A stretch of 61,759 nucleotides of DNA from JAFARZ01 sp035651595 (lineage in GTDB: Bacteria; Actinomycetota; Actinomycetes; Streptosporangiales; Streptosporangiaceae). Every line of letters begins with the position of its first letter. The first letter of the stretch is position 1. The notes under the pieces were generated by a model that did not search any database, was not told where the DNA came from, and saw nothing but the letters and a program-made list of their open reading frames with translations. The stretch covers positions 1 to 61,759 of the forward strand of contig DASRFJ010000041.1 in assembly GCA_035651595.1 (NCBI GenBank), written 5' to 3'. Position numbers and translations under genes: made by a program. This document shows positions 43,761-53,057 of the stretch, in pieces.

Positions 43761-44546
43761 ATGGACAAGCCCTTCATCGGCCTGCTGCCGGCCGCGGGCC
43801 GCGCCAGGCGGCTGGCGCCGCTTCGTTATCCCAAGGAACTGCTGCCGATCAGTTACGAACACGACGGCACGGGCGGAATGCGGGCGCGGGCGGTCGCGGA
43901 GTACGCCATCGAGGCGATCCGGCTCGCCGAGGTCGTCCGCCTGCTGCTCGTGGTGGCGCCGTGGAAGATGGACATCGTCAGCTACGTCGGCGACGGGCGC
44001 CAGTTCGGCGTCGACGTCGGCTATCTCTACCAGCAGGACGCCCGCGGGCTGCCGCCCGCGCTCGACCTGGCGAGTCCGTGGTGTCACGGCAGCCACACCG
44101 TGTTCGCGCTGCCGGACACGATCTTCGAGCCCAGGGACGCGCTGCGTACCCTCCGCGCGCTCTACCTTGACGAGCGTGCGGACCTGGCCCTGGCCATCTT
44201 CCCGACCCCGGAGCCGCACCGGCTCGGCCCGGTCGTGCTCGACGGGCGGCGGGTCGCCCGGGTGCTCGACAAGCCGGCTGTGCCGCCGGCCGCCAACACC
44301 TGGGCCGCGGGCATCTGGAACGACGACTTCACCGCGCTCCTGCACGAGCGGGCCACCGCGGCAGAAGAAGGACGGGAACCGGTGCTCGGCGACGTCTTCG
44401 AGCGGGCCATCCACGAAGGGATGCGGGTCGTGGGGCTGGAGTTCCGCGACGGCTCGTTCACCGATATCGGCACGCCGGACGGCATGCGGCGCTGCCTGGC
44501 CGGCACCAGGTCACCCGTGCTAGCGACCAACGGAGGCCGACGATGA
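43761..44546 (+). CDS. Sugar-1-phosphate nucleotidyltransferase (RfbA/RmlA-like)
   Basis: The 261-residue protein has the nucleotidyltransferase signature, altered to 'LLPAAGRARRLAPLRYPKEL' (usual GGxGTRLxPxTxxxxK; the second basic residue and Lys are retained). Later come 'VFALPDTIFEP' and 'IGTPDGMRRCL'. It likely activates a sugar phosphate as an NDP-sugar for the glycosyltransferases in this cluster. No dTDP-glucose dehydratase or deoxysugar gene is present, so the sugar may come from primary metabolism. ATGA overlap with the next gene. Confidence 0.82.
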   Translation: MDKPFIGLLPAAGRARRLAPLRYPKELLPISYEHDGTGGMRARAVAEYAIEAIRLAEVVRLLLVVAPWKMDIVSYVGDGRQFGVDVGYLYQQDARGLPPALDLASPWCHGSHTVFALPDTIFEPRDALRTLRALYLDERADLALAIFPTPEPHRLGPVVLDGRRVARVLDKPAVPPAANTWAAGIWNDDFTALLHERATAAEEGREPVLGDVFERAIHEGMRVVGLEFRDGSFTDIGTPDGMRRCLAGTRSPVLATNGGRR

Positions 44547-45826
44547 AACTGCTGTTCTCGGCAGTGTGCCCCACCGGTTTCGGCGAGACGCTCATCGGTG
44601 TCTCCCTCGCGGACCAGCTGCGGAAGCTGGGGGTGACCAGCCACTTCATCATCGAGCCGCACGCGCTGCGGACGCTGGTGCGCTCCACCAAGGAGCCGGG
44701 CCACGCGTACACGGTCCTCGAACCGCAGATGGGCCCGCTGGCCAAGCTCCTCGTGGACGACGCCATCGCCACGTTCCGTCCGGACGCGATAGTGCTCGCC
44801 GACTACCTGACGCACTGCCGGGCGTTCACCCGCACGTACCACCTCGATCCGTGGTTCATCGAGTCCCACGGCGTGCCGGTGATCCCCATCGACATCTGGG
44901 AGCTGGAGAAGACCAGCTATCGCATCGACCTCGCCACCGACGACGTCACCGAGGTCAACGAGCATTTCCGTGACCTGCCCGCGCAGCTGCGGCCGGTGCC
45001 GCTCGCGCACCTCGAGCCGGACGGCACGTGCCGCGCTCGGCCGTTCCGCCTGTGGGATCGCGACGACCGGGTCAGCGCGCGGACCCGCAACCACCTGCGC
45101 ACCACACTCGGCCTGGAGAAGCAGGACAAGCTCGTCATGCTGGCCACGGCCGCCTGGCAGCTGGGCAAAGGGATAAAGCACCGCAAGCAGGTGCTCCCGG
45201 TACGCGACGGCATGCCGCGGATTCTCGCGCACTACCTTCAGCAACTACCGCCGCGGACGCACTTCCTGCTGGCCGGGGAGGCACCCGACGCGCTGGCCGA
45301 ACTGCCCGGTGACCGCATCCACCGGCTGCCTCCGTGCCTGCCCGAGCGGTTCGGCAACCTGCTCGGTGCGGCGGACGCGATCCTGTCCATGAACATCTCG
45401 GCCACCACGGTGACGCGGGCGGTGATGGCCGGCGTGCCGGCCATGGTGCTGAGCAACCGGTTCGACATCGCCGACCCCGAAGACGCGGAGAAGGCCGATG
45501 CCGACCTCGGCGGGTTCTCGCCGGTGGTACGCGAGAACCTGCCCGATGCCATGCCGCTGTACCCATTCCGGCTCTGGCCGCTCAGCTACTACCAGTTCCT
45601 CACCCCGCTGCTGACGGACAACCCCTACACCGGAGCGGTCACCCAGGCCGAGATCCTCGACGAGCAGGCGGTGACCGACGGCCTGACCCGGCTCCTGTAC
45701 GACCAGCCGACCAGGTCCGAAGCGCTCGCCAGGCAGTCCGCGTACGCGGACCGGGTCCGTGCGCTGCCGGACACACCCACTGTGTTCAACGAGACCCTCC
45801 AGCAACTCGGGATTGGGATGACCTGA
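44543..45826 (+). CDS. GT-B-like protein (DUF6365-like), copy 1
   Basis: The 427-residue protein starts 'MKLLFSAVCPTGFGETLIGV' and has two Rossmann-like halves. An N-terminal half carries 'FRPDAIVLADYLTHCRAF' and 'GVPVIPIDIWELE'. The C-terminal half has 'KLVMLATAAWQLGKG' and 'DAILSMNISATTVTRAVMAG', the usual donor-site position. The fold is like GT-B glycosyltransferases, but the classic donor motif is absent. It resembles DUF6365 proteins. A paralogue lies at 57305-58570 in the minus-strand arm, tying both arms to one pathway. Confidence 0.68.
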   Translation: MKLLFSAVCPTGFGETLIGVSLADQLRKLGVTSHFIIEPHALRTLVRSTKEPGHAYTVLEPQMGPLAKLLVDDAIATFRPDAIVLADYLTHCRAFTRTYHLDPWFIESHGVPVIPIDIWELEKTSYRIDLATDDVTEVNEHFRDLPAQLRPVPLAHLEPDGTCRARPFRLWDRDDRVSARTRNHLRTTLGLEKQDKLVMLATAAWQLGKGIKHRKQVLPVRDGMPRILAHYLQQLPPRTHFLLAGEAPDALAELPGDRIHRLPPCLPERFGNLLGAADAILSMNISATTVTRAVMAGVPAMVLSNRFDIADPEDAEKADADLGGFSPVVRENLPDAMPLYPFRLWPLSYYQFLTPLLTDNPYTGAVTQAEILDEQAVTDGLTRLLYDQPTRSEALARQSAYADRVRALPDTPTVFNETLQQLGIGMT

Positions 45827-45827
45827 C

Positions 45828-46766
45828 GTGAAACAACTCAGCCTGCACATCACGGACCTCTGCAACGAGAAATGCGGCTTCTGCGTCGTCGGTTCGCCGT
45901 TGGCGAAGTCCGACAGCGTCGTGTACTCGGACCTGGTCAGGTTCCTGGTCCAGAACGCCGACGAGGGCTTCGAAAGCGTCAACCTGCACGGCGGCGAGCC
46001 CACGATCCACCCGCGCCTGTTCGAGCTGCTCAACTTGATCAAGATGCTCGAATACCCGCAGACGCACATTCAGACGAACGCGAGGCGGCTGAAGAACCTG
46101 GAGTTCACCGAGAAGCTCGCCGCGCACGGCGTCACGCTGTGCATCGTCTCCATGCACGGCGCGACCGCGTCCATCCAGGACTGCCTCACCCAGACGCCGG
46201 GCGGCTTCAAGGAGACCATCGAGGGAATCCGCAACGCGCGGAAGGCCGGCATGGCGGTCAGCACCAACACGGTGCTCACCCGGATGAACATGGGACAGCT
46301 CGAGAACCTCTGCCGCCTGTGCCTGGACATGGGCGTCGAGCGCATCAACATCTCGAACCTGCACCCGGTCGGCAGTGGCTACTACGCACTGGACATGCAG
46401 GCGCCGACCGTGGCGGAGACCAAGCAGTACCTGCTCCCGGTGCTCGACCTGGTCACCAAGTACCCGGTCAAGATCACGCTCGAGGGCTTCCCGCTGTGCC
46501 TCGTCCATCCGTACGAGCAACTGGCCATCGAGGACGGCACCCGGTTCATCCGCATGATGTACCGGGGCGGCGTCTCCGACAGCTACGACGACTACATGGC
46601 CGAAGTGCACCGCGAGTACGGCCCGCCGTGCGAGGGCTGCGCGCTGCGGCCGGCCTGTACCGGCGTCTACCACGAATACGCCGAACGACGCGGCTGGGAC
46701 GGCTTCGGACTCGAGACTGCGCCAGCGGGGCCGGCGGTGCCGGCGGGCCAAACGGCGGCCGTGTAA
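45828..46766 (+). CDS. Radical SAM enzyme with C-terminal cysteine motif
   Basis: The 312-residue protein from a GTG two bases after the previous stop has 'CNEKCGFC' (C12, C16, C19) and 'VNLHGGEPTIH' for SAM. The C-terminal 'CEGCALRPACTGVY' (CX2CX5C) probably binds an auxiliary Fe-S cluster, as in twitch/SPASM peptide-modifying enzymes. The tail is Ala/Pro/Gly-rich. It is the third radical SAM gene of the operon; the substrate is not predictable from sequence. Confidence 0.86.
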   Translation: MKQLSLHITDLCNEKCGFCVVGSPLAKSDSVVYSDLVRFLVQNADEGFESVNLHGGEPTIHPRLFELLNLIKMLEYPQTHIQTNARRLKNLEFTEKLAAHGVTLCIVSMHGATASIQDCLTQTPGGFKETIEGIRNARKAGMAVSTNTVLTRMNMGQLENLCRLCLDMGVERINISNLHPVGSGYYALDMQAPTVAETKQYLLPVLDLVTKYPVKITLEGFPLCLVHPYEQLAIEDGTRFIRMMYRGGVSDSYDDYMAEVHREYGPPCEGCALRPACTGVYHEYAERRGWDGFGLETAPAGPAVPAGQTAAV

Positions 46767-46782
46767 GCATAGGCAGGACGGC

Positions 46783-47775
46783 ATGAAGACAGACGGGATC
46801 TTCATCAACGCGCTGGGTACCTACCTGCCGGAGCTGGTCCCCGCCGAGGCACCCGAGGAAGGCGGCATGACCGGCGCCGCGGTGGCCGGCGACACGCCGG
46901 CCGTGACCATGGCGCTCGATGCCACCCGCCAGGCACTGGACCGGTGGGGACAGGGCACCGAACTGCTCGCCCTGCTGCTGTTCGTGGAGGTCAACCACCC
47001 GGGTCCCGACTCCTGGCCGCCGCACGCCTACCTCCAGCGGCACGCGACCGGCGGGCACGTCCTCGCCGCCGGCATCCGCCAGGGCTGCAACGGGTTGTTC
47101 GGCGCGCTGGAACTGGCGGCGGGCCATCTCCAGGCGCTGCCGGCCGGGAAGGCCGCGGTGATCACGACCGCGGACAACGTCGGGTCCTCGCTGCTCGACC
47201 GGTGGACCGCGCTCGACGGCTACTGCATGGGCGACGGCGCCACCGCGCTGGTGCTCAGCCGGACACCCGGCTTCGCCCGGCTCTGCTCGGTCACCTCGAC
47301 CACCGTCGCCGAGCTGGAGGGCCTGCACCGCGGGGACGAGCCGCTGCATCCCTCCAACGTCATCACGGGCCAGCCGACCAACTTCCAGCGGCGCGGCGAT
47401 GAATTCATCCTCAAGGGCGGCTTCACGACGGACCTGGCCATCCGGATGGTCAAAACCGTGGTCGACGTGGCCATGCGCGCACTGGACGAGGCGGGCATCG
47501 GCATCGCCGACGTGACCAAGCTGGTCCTGTTCAACGGGCCATGGCACGAGATCGAGGTCTACCTCGACTCCCTCGGCCTGCCCGCCGAGCGGACGACCTG
47601 GGAGTGGGGCCGCGGGATCGGCCACTCCCCCAGCGACCACGTGCTCGCGATCGACCACCTGCTCAGCCACGGCGAACTCGCCCCCGGCGATCATCTCCTG
47701 GTCTGCGGCACCGGTCCTGGCCTGAACCTCGCCGCCGCGGTCATCGAGATCCTGGAGGCACCGGCGTGGGTGTGA
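46783..47775 (+). CDS. KAS III-like acyltransferase (ChlB3/CerJ type), Cys nucleophile
   Basis: This 330-residue thiolase-fold protein has its nucleophile at C102 in 'IRQGCNGLFGALELA'. The usual Asn of KAS III (GN.SAAS) is replaced by His in 'GRGIGHSPSDH', and the HQAN motif is reduced to 'NGPWHEIEV'. Loss of the decarboxylation residues with retained Cys is expected for KAS III-like acyltransferases, which move an aryl or acyl group between carrier and acceptor. It ends in a GTGA overlap with the iterative PKS, so moving the PKS product is the most likely job. Confidence 0.82.
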   Translation: MKTDGIFINALGTYLPELVPAEAPEEGGMTGAAVAGDTPAVTMALDATRQALDRWGQGTELLALLLFVEVNHPGPDSWPPHAYLQRHATGGHVLAAGIRQGCNGLFGALELAAGHLQALPAGKAAVITTADNVGSSLLDRWTALDGYCMGDGATALVLSRTPGFARLCSVTSTTVAELEGLHRGDEPLHPSNVITGQPTNFQRRGDEFILKGGFTTDLAIRMVKTVVDVAMRALDEAGIGIADVTKLVLFNGPWHEIEVYLDSLGLPAERTTWEWGRGIGHSPSDHVLAIDHLLSHGELAPGDHLLVCGTGPGLNLAAAVIEILEAPAWV

Positions 47776-50700
47776 CCGCAGTGCCTGATCAGCCTGGGCC
47801 TCCGGCCGCGGCGCCGATCGCCATCGTCGGAATGGCGTGCCGCTTCCCCGGCGGCATCTCGACGCCGCAGGCCCTCTGGGACTTGCTGATCGACGGCCGG
47901 GACGCCCTCGACGAGATCCCGGCGCAGCGATGGGGGGCATACCGGGTACCCCGCGACACGACCAGGCGCGGCGGTTTCCTGACCGACATCGCGGGGTTCG
48001 ACGCGGAATTCTTCCAGATCACGCCCCGTGAAGCGGAACTCATCGACCCGCAGCAGCGCCTGGTGCTCGAGGCCACCTGGGAAGCGCTTGAGCACGCCGG
48101 GATACCGCCGCACGCGCTGGCCGGCACCGACGGCGGCGTGTTCATGGGAGTGGGATCCGACGACTACGGCAGGCGGCTGCTTGAAGACCTGCCGCGGATC
48201 GAGGCGTGGACCGGCATCGGCGCGTCCTGCTGCGCGGTCGCGAACCGGGTCTCCTACCTGCTGGACCTCAACGGCCCCAGCTTCACCACGGACGCGGCCT
48301 GCGCGTCCTCGCTGGTCGCCGTCCACCTGGCGTGCACCGCGCTGCGCGCGGGCGAGACCTCCGTGGCGATCGCCGGCGGGGTCAACGTCATCGCCGCGCC
48401 CGGCCTCACCATGGTCCTCGACGCCGCCGGGGCGATCTCGCCGGAGGGCAGGTCGATGCCGTTCGACGCGACCGCCAACGGCTACGTGCGCGGCGAAGGG
48501 GCCGGCGTCGTCGTCCTCAAGCGGCTGGCGGACGCGCGGCGCGACGGCGACCGCGTCCTGGCCACGATCAGGGGCAGCGCCGTCAGCCACGACGGCCGCA
48601 CCAACGGCATCATGGCGCCGAACGGCGAGGCCCAGGCGCACGTGGCCCGGCTGGCGCTGCGGCAGGCGGGTATCGCCGCGACCTCGGTCGGCTACGTGGA
48701 GGCACACGGGACCGGCACCCGCCTCGGCGACCCCATCGAGGCCGCCGCGCTGAGCTCCGTCTACGGTGCGCACCGCCCGGCCGATCAGCCGTGTCTGATC
48801 GGCTCCGTGAAGTCGAACATCGGGCACCTTGAGGCCGCGGCCGGCGTGGCCGGCCTGATGAAGGCCGTCCTGGTCCTCCAGCATCAGGAAATCCCGCCGC
48901 AGGCCGGATTCGGCACGCCCAATCCAGCAGTGCCCTGGGACGAATCCGGCCTGCGGGTCACCCAGCACCACACGCCGTGGCAGCGCAACGGCCACCCCCG
49001 GCGGGCCGGGGTGTCCAGCTTCGGCTACGGCGGCACGGTCAGCCACGTCGTGCTCGAGGAAGCACCGGCCGCCGTGACGACGGCACCCGCGGAGCCGTCC
49101 GGCCCAGCGATCTACCCGCTGTCCGGCGCCACGCAGGACCAGGTGCGCGCCCAGGCAGGCCAGCTCGCGACCCTGCTCGCGGCCGACCCGAGCACGCCCG
49201 CGCTCGCCGACGTGCGGCACACGCTCTGGCAGCGGCGGACGCATCTGCCCGCCCGGGCCGCCATCGTCGCCGCGGACCGCGCCGCGCTCCGCTACGAGCT
49301 GCGCAAGCTCGAAGCGGATCAGCCCGCCGCCGCGACCGTCACCGGGACGGCGCATGACGAGCAGCACGCCGTCTGGGTGTTCTCCGGGCACGGCTCGCAG
49401 TGGACCGGCATGGGCCGGGAACTGCTCGCCGCCGAGCCCGCGTTCGCCGCCGTCGCCGACGTGATCGACCCGGTGTTCCTCGCGGAGTCAGGGATCTCGG
49501 CCCGCCAGTTGCTGCTCGACGACGAGCTCACCGACGTCGACCGGATCCAGTCGGCCATCTTCGTCATGCACGTGGGCCTCGCCGCCGTGTGGCGGGACCT
49601 GGGACTGCACCCCGCGGCCGTCATCGGTCACTCGGTCGGCGAGGTCGCCGCGGCGGTGAGCGCGGGAGTCTTCGGCCTCGCGGACGGCGCCCGGCTGATC
49701 TGCCGCCGGTCCAAGCTGCTGCGCCGGGTCGCCGGCGCTGGCGCGATGGCGATGGTCCAGCTCCCGTTCGACAAGGTCATGGACCTGCTCGGCGACCAGG
49801 GGGAGGTCACCCCGGCGGTGGAGTCGTCGCCGGGCTCCACGGTCGTCTCGGGCAGCCCTGCGGCGGTCAAGGCGTTCCAGGAACGCTGCGCGCAGGACGA
49901 CATCGTGGTCCGGCCGGTCGCCTCCGACGTCGCGTTCCACTCGCCGCAGATGGAGCCGCTGCTCGCCGACCTGGCAGCGGCGGCGCACGACCTCGCTCCG
50001 GCGCCGCCGGAGATCCCGCTGTACACGACCGCCTTGGCTGACCCGCGAGAAGACCCACCGCGCGACGGGACGTACTGGGCCGCCAATCTGCGCAACCCGG
50101 TGCGCCTGGCTGCCGCCATCCGCGCCGCAGCGGACGATGGACACAACATCTTCCTCGAGCTGTCGCCGCACCCCGTGGTCGTCCACTCGATCAGCGAGAC
50201 GCTGGCCGATGGGCAGGAGGACACGTTCGCCACCGGATCGCTGCGGCGCGGCCAGCCGGAGCGCGCGACGCTGCGGCTCAGCCTCGGCGCGCTGTACTGC
50301 CATGGCTGCGCGGTCGACACCGCCCGGCTCGGCGCGGGCGGCTCCCTGGTCACGCTGCCGCCCATGGCGTGGCGTCATCACCGGCATTGGAAAGATCAAG
50401 GCGAGGCTCCTAACGACGGGGGTGCTCGTTTCCACGACGTTGCTTCGGCCGCTTTGCTTGGCGCGGAGGTGGCTCTCGCCGACGCGACCGCGCCGCGGGT
50501 CTGGCGGACCCGCCTGGACTACGACAGCCGGCCCTACCCGGGCACGCACGAGGTCCTTGGCACGGAAATCGTGCCGGCCGCCGTGCTGCTGAATACGTTG
50601 TTCGCCGCGGCTGGCCAGCGCCGGCTGGCCGGCGTCCGGTTCCTGGCCGCGCTGCCGGCCACCGATCCGCGGGAGATCCAGGTGCTCGACCGGGACGGTG

Positions 50701-53057
50701 CGATCACCCTGGCCGCGCGGCCCGCCGAAGCTCCCTGGCAGATCCACACCACGGCGACGCGCGACGACACGGAGCGGCCGGCCCCCCCGCTCGACGTGTC
50801 CGGGTGCACGCGCCAGCTCGCGCCGGACAGCGTGGTGCAGCGGCTGAGCGCCCTCGGCATCGCCGGCGTCGGCTTGCCCTGGACGGTGACGGAACTGGCC
50901 GCCGGTGACGGGGAACTGACCGCACAGATATCGCTCGACGATGACGGCGCCGGCGACGACGTCGCGTGGGCGCGGCTGGTCGACGCGGTGACGTCCCTGG
51001 TACCGCTGCTCACCGACGACGCCGGGCTCCGGCTCGTGTCGGGCATCCGGCGGATCGCGCTGGACGGCCCGCCCCCCGCGGAGGCCGTCGTCCAGCTGCG
51101 TGACCACGGCGACGAGGACGGGGTCGACGCCGTTGTCGCCGCCGCCGACGGCACGGTGCGCGGGTTCGTCGAGGGCCTGCGGATGCTGCCGGTCGACGGC
51201 GCCACGGACAGCGTCGCGGACCTGGCCAGCGTCGCGGACCCGGCCCGCCTCGTGCACCAGGTCGAGTGGCGGCGCCTCGCCGACACCGAGGCCAGCCGGG
51301 AACTGCGGTCACTGACCCTGGTCGGTCCTGACTCCGCGCTGCGCCGGGCGCTGATCCGTCAGGCGGACGCCGGCGGCATCCCGTGCCAGACCGCCCCCGC
51401 GCCCGAGTTCATCGACCTGGACGCGGACCTGGACGACCGCGACGCGGTCCTCGTGCTCGGCCCCGACGCCGGAGCCGTGGGCCCGCCCGTCATGGCGCAC
51501 GCGGCCGCGGCGGTCGCGGATCCCGTGCTCGACGACGCGGCCCTGCTCGACGCGATGCTCGACGACATAGCCGTGCTCAATGACACAGCCGTGCTCGATG
51601 ACACAGCGGCGCTCGATGACACAGGCGCGGTCGCCGCGGCGGCGGAGCAGTCGACCTGGCGGCTCGCGCGGACCGCGCAGCTGATCGCGGGCGCGCCGCG
51701 GGCCCGGCCGCCGGTGCTGTGGTGCGTGACGGAGGGCGTGCGCGAATGCGCCTCGATCGCGTGCCTGCCGCAGGCGCCGCTGTGGGGCCTGGGGCGGATC
51801 GTCGCGGGCGAGCACCCCGACCTGTGGGGCGGGATCATCGACTGCGATCCCGCCGATCCGGCGGCCGCGGCCGCCGCCGTGCTCACCGAGCTTCGCGCGG
51901 GCAGGGAAGCCGACGTGCTCGCGCCCCGTGGTCAGGTAACCGAGGCCGCCCGGCTGGTCCCCGCCACCGGCGAGCCGAACCGGCCGGCGCTGCGGTGCCG
52001 CCCGGACGCCACGTACCTGATCACCGGCGGGCTCGGCGTGCTCGGCCTGGAGGTGGCACGGTGGCTGGCCGGCCGGGGTGCCCGCCGGCTCGTCCTGGTC
52101 TCCCGGACGCCCATGCCCCCGCGCGGCGAGTGGGCCGCTGGTGAGCACCGGGTGGAACTGATCCGGGAGCTCGAAGCCCTCGGCGTCACCGTGCGGACCG
52201 TCGCGGCCGACATCACCGACGCGGCCGCGGTCACCGCGGCGCTGAGCGACGACGCGCTCGGCCTGCCGCCGATCCGCGGCGTGGTGCACGCGGCCGGCGT
52301 GCTGGACAGCCGCCTGCTGGACGGCCTGGACCAGGACTCCCTGCACCGCGTCATGGCGCCGAAGGTCGCCGGCGCGCTCGTCCTTGACCAGCTCTTCCGG
52401 GCGGGCAGCCTCGACTTCTTCGTGCTGTTCTCCTCGTTCGGCCAGTTCCTCGGGCTCGCCGGGCAGTCCAGCTACGCGCCAGCGAACAGTTTCCTCGACG
52501 CCCTCGCCAAACGGCGCGAGGACGCGCTGAGCCTGTCCTGGACGTCCTGGCGCGACCTCGGCATGGGGGCGAACGAGGTGGTCGCCAGCGAACTGCGCGA
52601 GCGCGGCATCGGCGACATCGGCGCTGCCGAGGCCTTCGGTGCCTGGGAACATGCCTGGCGGCAGGACGTCCGGCACGTCTGCGTCTTCCCCACGCTGGAG
52701 CGCGACGACGAGGTCACGAGCGCCCCGGTGCTCCGGGAGCTGGAGTTCGGCAAGGTCACGGCCGAGCCGGGTACGGACGCGTCGGCAGATCAGATACTGA
52801 CCGGCCTGGCTGGCGAAGAACTGCATGTCGTTCTGATAAAAGAGGTCTCCCGCATTATCGGGGCGGAACTGCGGCTGGCCGCGGACGACCTGGACGCGCG
52901 GGCACCGCTGACCGCGCTCGGCCTCGACTCGGTGATGACCGTGGCCATCCGGCGCGCGCTGGAGAAGCGGTTCCGGATGCCGCTGCCCGCCACGTTGCTG
53001 TGGAACCGGCCGACCGTCAGCTCGATCGCGGGCTACCTCGCCGAGCGGCTGACCTGA
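47772..53057 (+). CDS. Iterative type I PKS, 6-methylsalicylic acid synthase type (KS-AT-DH-KR-ACP)
   Basis: The 1761-residue protein is one complete module. KS: 'DAACASS' (C177), His312 in 'VEAHGTGT', His352 in 'SNIGHLEAA'. AT: 'GHSVG' with S621; 'VAFHS' near residue 722 indicates malonyl-CoA. DH/thioester-hydrolase-type: H926 in 'HEVLGTEIVP'. KR: 'TGGLGVLGLEVARWL' near residue 1418 and Y1568 in 'SSYAPANSF'. ACP: S1720 in 'GLDSV'. There is no thioesterase. Domain order and length match bacterial 6-MSA synthases such as ChlB1, so a tetraketide aromatic acid with one reduced ring position is predicted. An Asp/Leu/Ala-rich repeat ('DDTAVLDDTAALDDTGA'-like) lies before the KR. GTG start overlaps the KAS III stop; an in-frame extension to 47541 is a shadow. 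Confidence 0.92.
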   Translation: MTAVPDQPGPPAAAPIAIVGMACRFPGGISTPQALWDLLIDGRDALDEIPAQRWGAYRVPRDTTRRGGFLTDIAGFDAEFFQITPREAELIDPQQRLVLEATWEALEHAGIPPHALAGTDGGVFMGVGSDDYGRRLLEDLPRIEAWTGIGASCCAVANRVSYLLDLNGPSFTTDAACASSLVAVHLACTALRAGETSVAIAGGVNVIAAPGLTMVLDAAGAISPEGRSMPFDATANGYVRGEGAGVVVLKRLADARRDGDRVLATIRGSAVSHDGRTNGIMAPNGEAQAHVARLALRQAGIAATSVGYVEAHGTGTRLGDPIEAAALSSVYGAHRPADQPCLIGSVKSNIGHLEAAAGVAGLMKAVLVLQHQEIPPQAGFGTPNPAVPWDESGLRVTQHHTPWQRNGHPRRAGVSSFGYGGTVSHVVLEEAPAAVTTAPAEPSGPAIYPLSGATQDQVRAQAGQLATLLAADPSTPALADVRHTLWQRRTHLPARAAIVAADRAALRYELRKLEADQPAAATVTGTAHDEQHAVWVFSGHGSQWTGMGRELLAAEPAFAAVADVIDPVFLAESGISARQLLLDDELTDVDRIQSAIFVMHVGLAAVWRDLGLHPAAVIGHSVGEVAAAVSAGVFGLADGARLICRRSKLLRRVAGAGAMAMVQLPFDKVMDLLGDQGEVTPAVESSPGSTVVSGSPAAVKAFQERCAQDDIVVRPVASDVAFHSPQMEPLLADLAAAAHDLAPAPPEIPLYTTALADPREDPPRDGTYWAANLRNPVRLAAAIRAAADDGHNIFLELSPHPVVVHSISETLADGQEDTFATGSLRRGQPERATLRLSLGALYCHGCAVDTARLGAGGSLVTLPPMAWRHHRHWKDQGEAPNDGGARFHDVASAALLGAEVALADATAPRVWRTRLDYDSRPYPGTHEVLGTEIVPAAVLLNTLFAAAGQRRLAGVRFLAALPATDPREIQVLDRDGAITLAARPAEAPWQIHTTATRDDTERPAPPLDVSGCTRQLAPDSVVQRLSALGIAGVGLPWTVTELAAGDGELTAQISLDDDGAGDDVAWARLVDAVTSLVPLLTDDAGLRLVSGIRRIALDGPPPAEAVVQLRDHGDEDGVDAVVAAADGTVRGFVEGLRMLPVDGATDSVADLASVADPARLVHQVEWRRLADTEASRELRSLTLVGPDSALRRALIRQADAGGIPCQTAPAPEFIDLDADLDDRDAVLVLGPDAGAVGPPVMAHAAAAVADPVLDDAALLDAMLDDIAVLNDTAVLDDTAALDDTGAVAAAAEQSTWRLARTAQLIAGAPRARPPVLWCVTEGVRECASIACLPQAPLWGLGRIVAGEHPDLWGGIIDCDPADPAAAAAAVLTELRAGREADVLAPRGQVTEAARLVPATGEPNRPALRCRPDATYLITGGLGVLGLEVARWLAGRGARRLVLVSRTPMPPRGEWAAGEHRVELIRELEALGVTVRTVAADITDAAAVTAALSDDALGLPPIRGVVHAAGVLDSRLLDGLDQDSLHRVMAPKVAGALVLDQLFRAGSLDFFVLFSSFGQFLGLAGQSSYAPANSFLDALAKRREDALSLSWTSWRDLGMGANEVVASELRERGIGDIGAAEAFGAWEHAWRQDVRHVCVFPTLERDDEVTSAPVLRELEFGKVTAEPGTDASADQILTGLAGEELHVVLIKEVSRIIGAELRLAADDLDARAPLTALGLDSVMTVAIRRALEKRFRMPLPATLLWNRPTVSSIAGYLAERLT

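Noticed and set aside
47541..47771. N-terminal extension of the PKS frame
   Set aside because: It lies inside the KAS III-like gene in another frame and encodes Arg/Pro-rich sequence. KS homology begins after the GTG at 47772.
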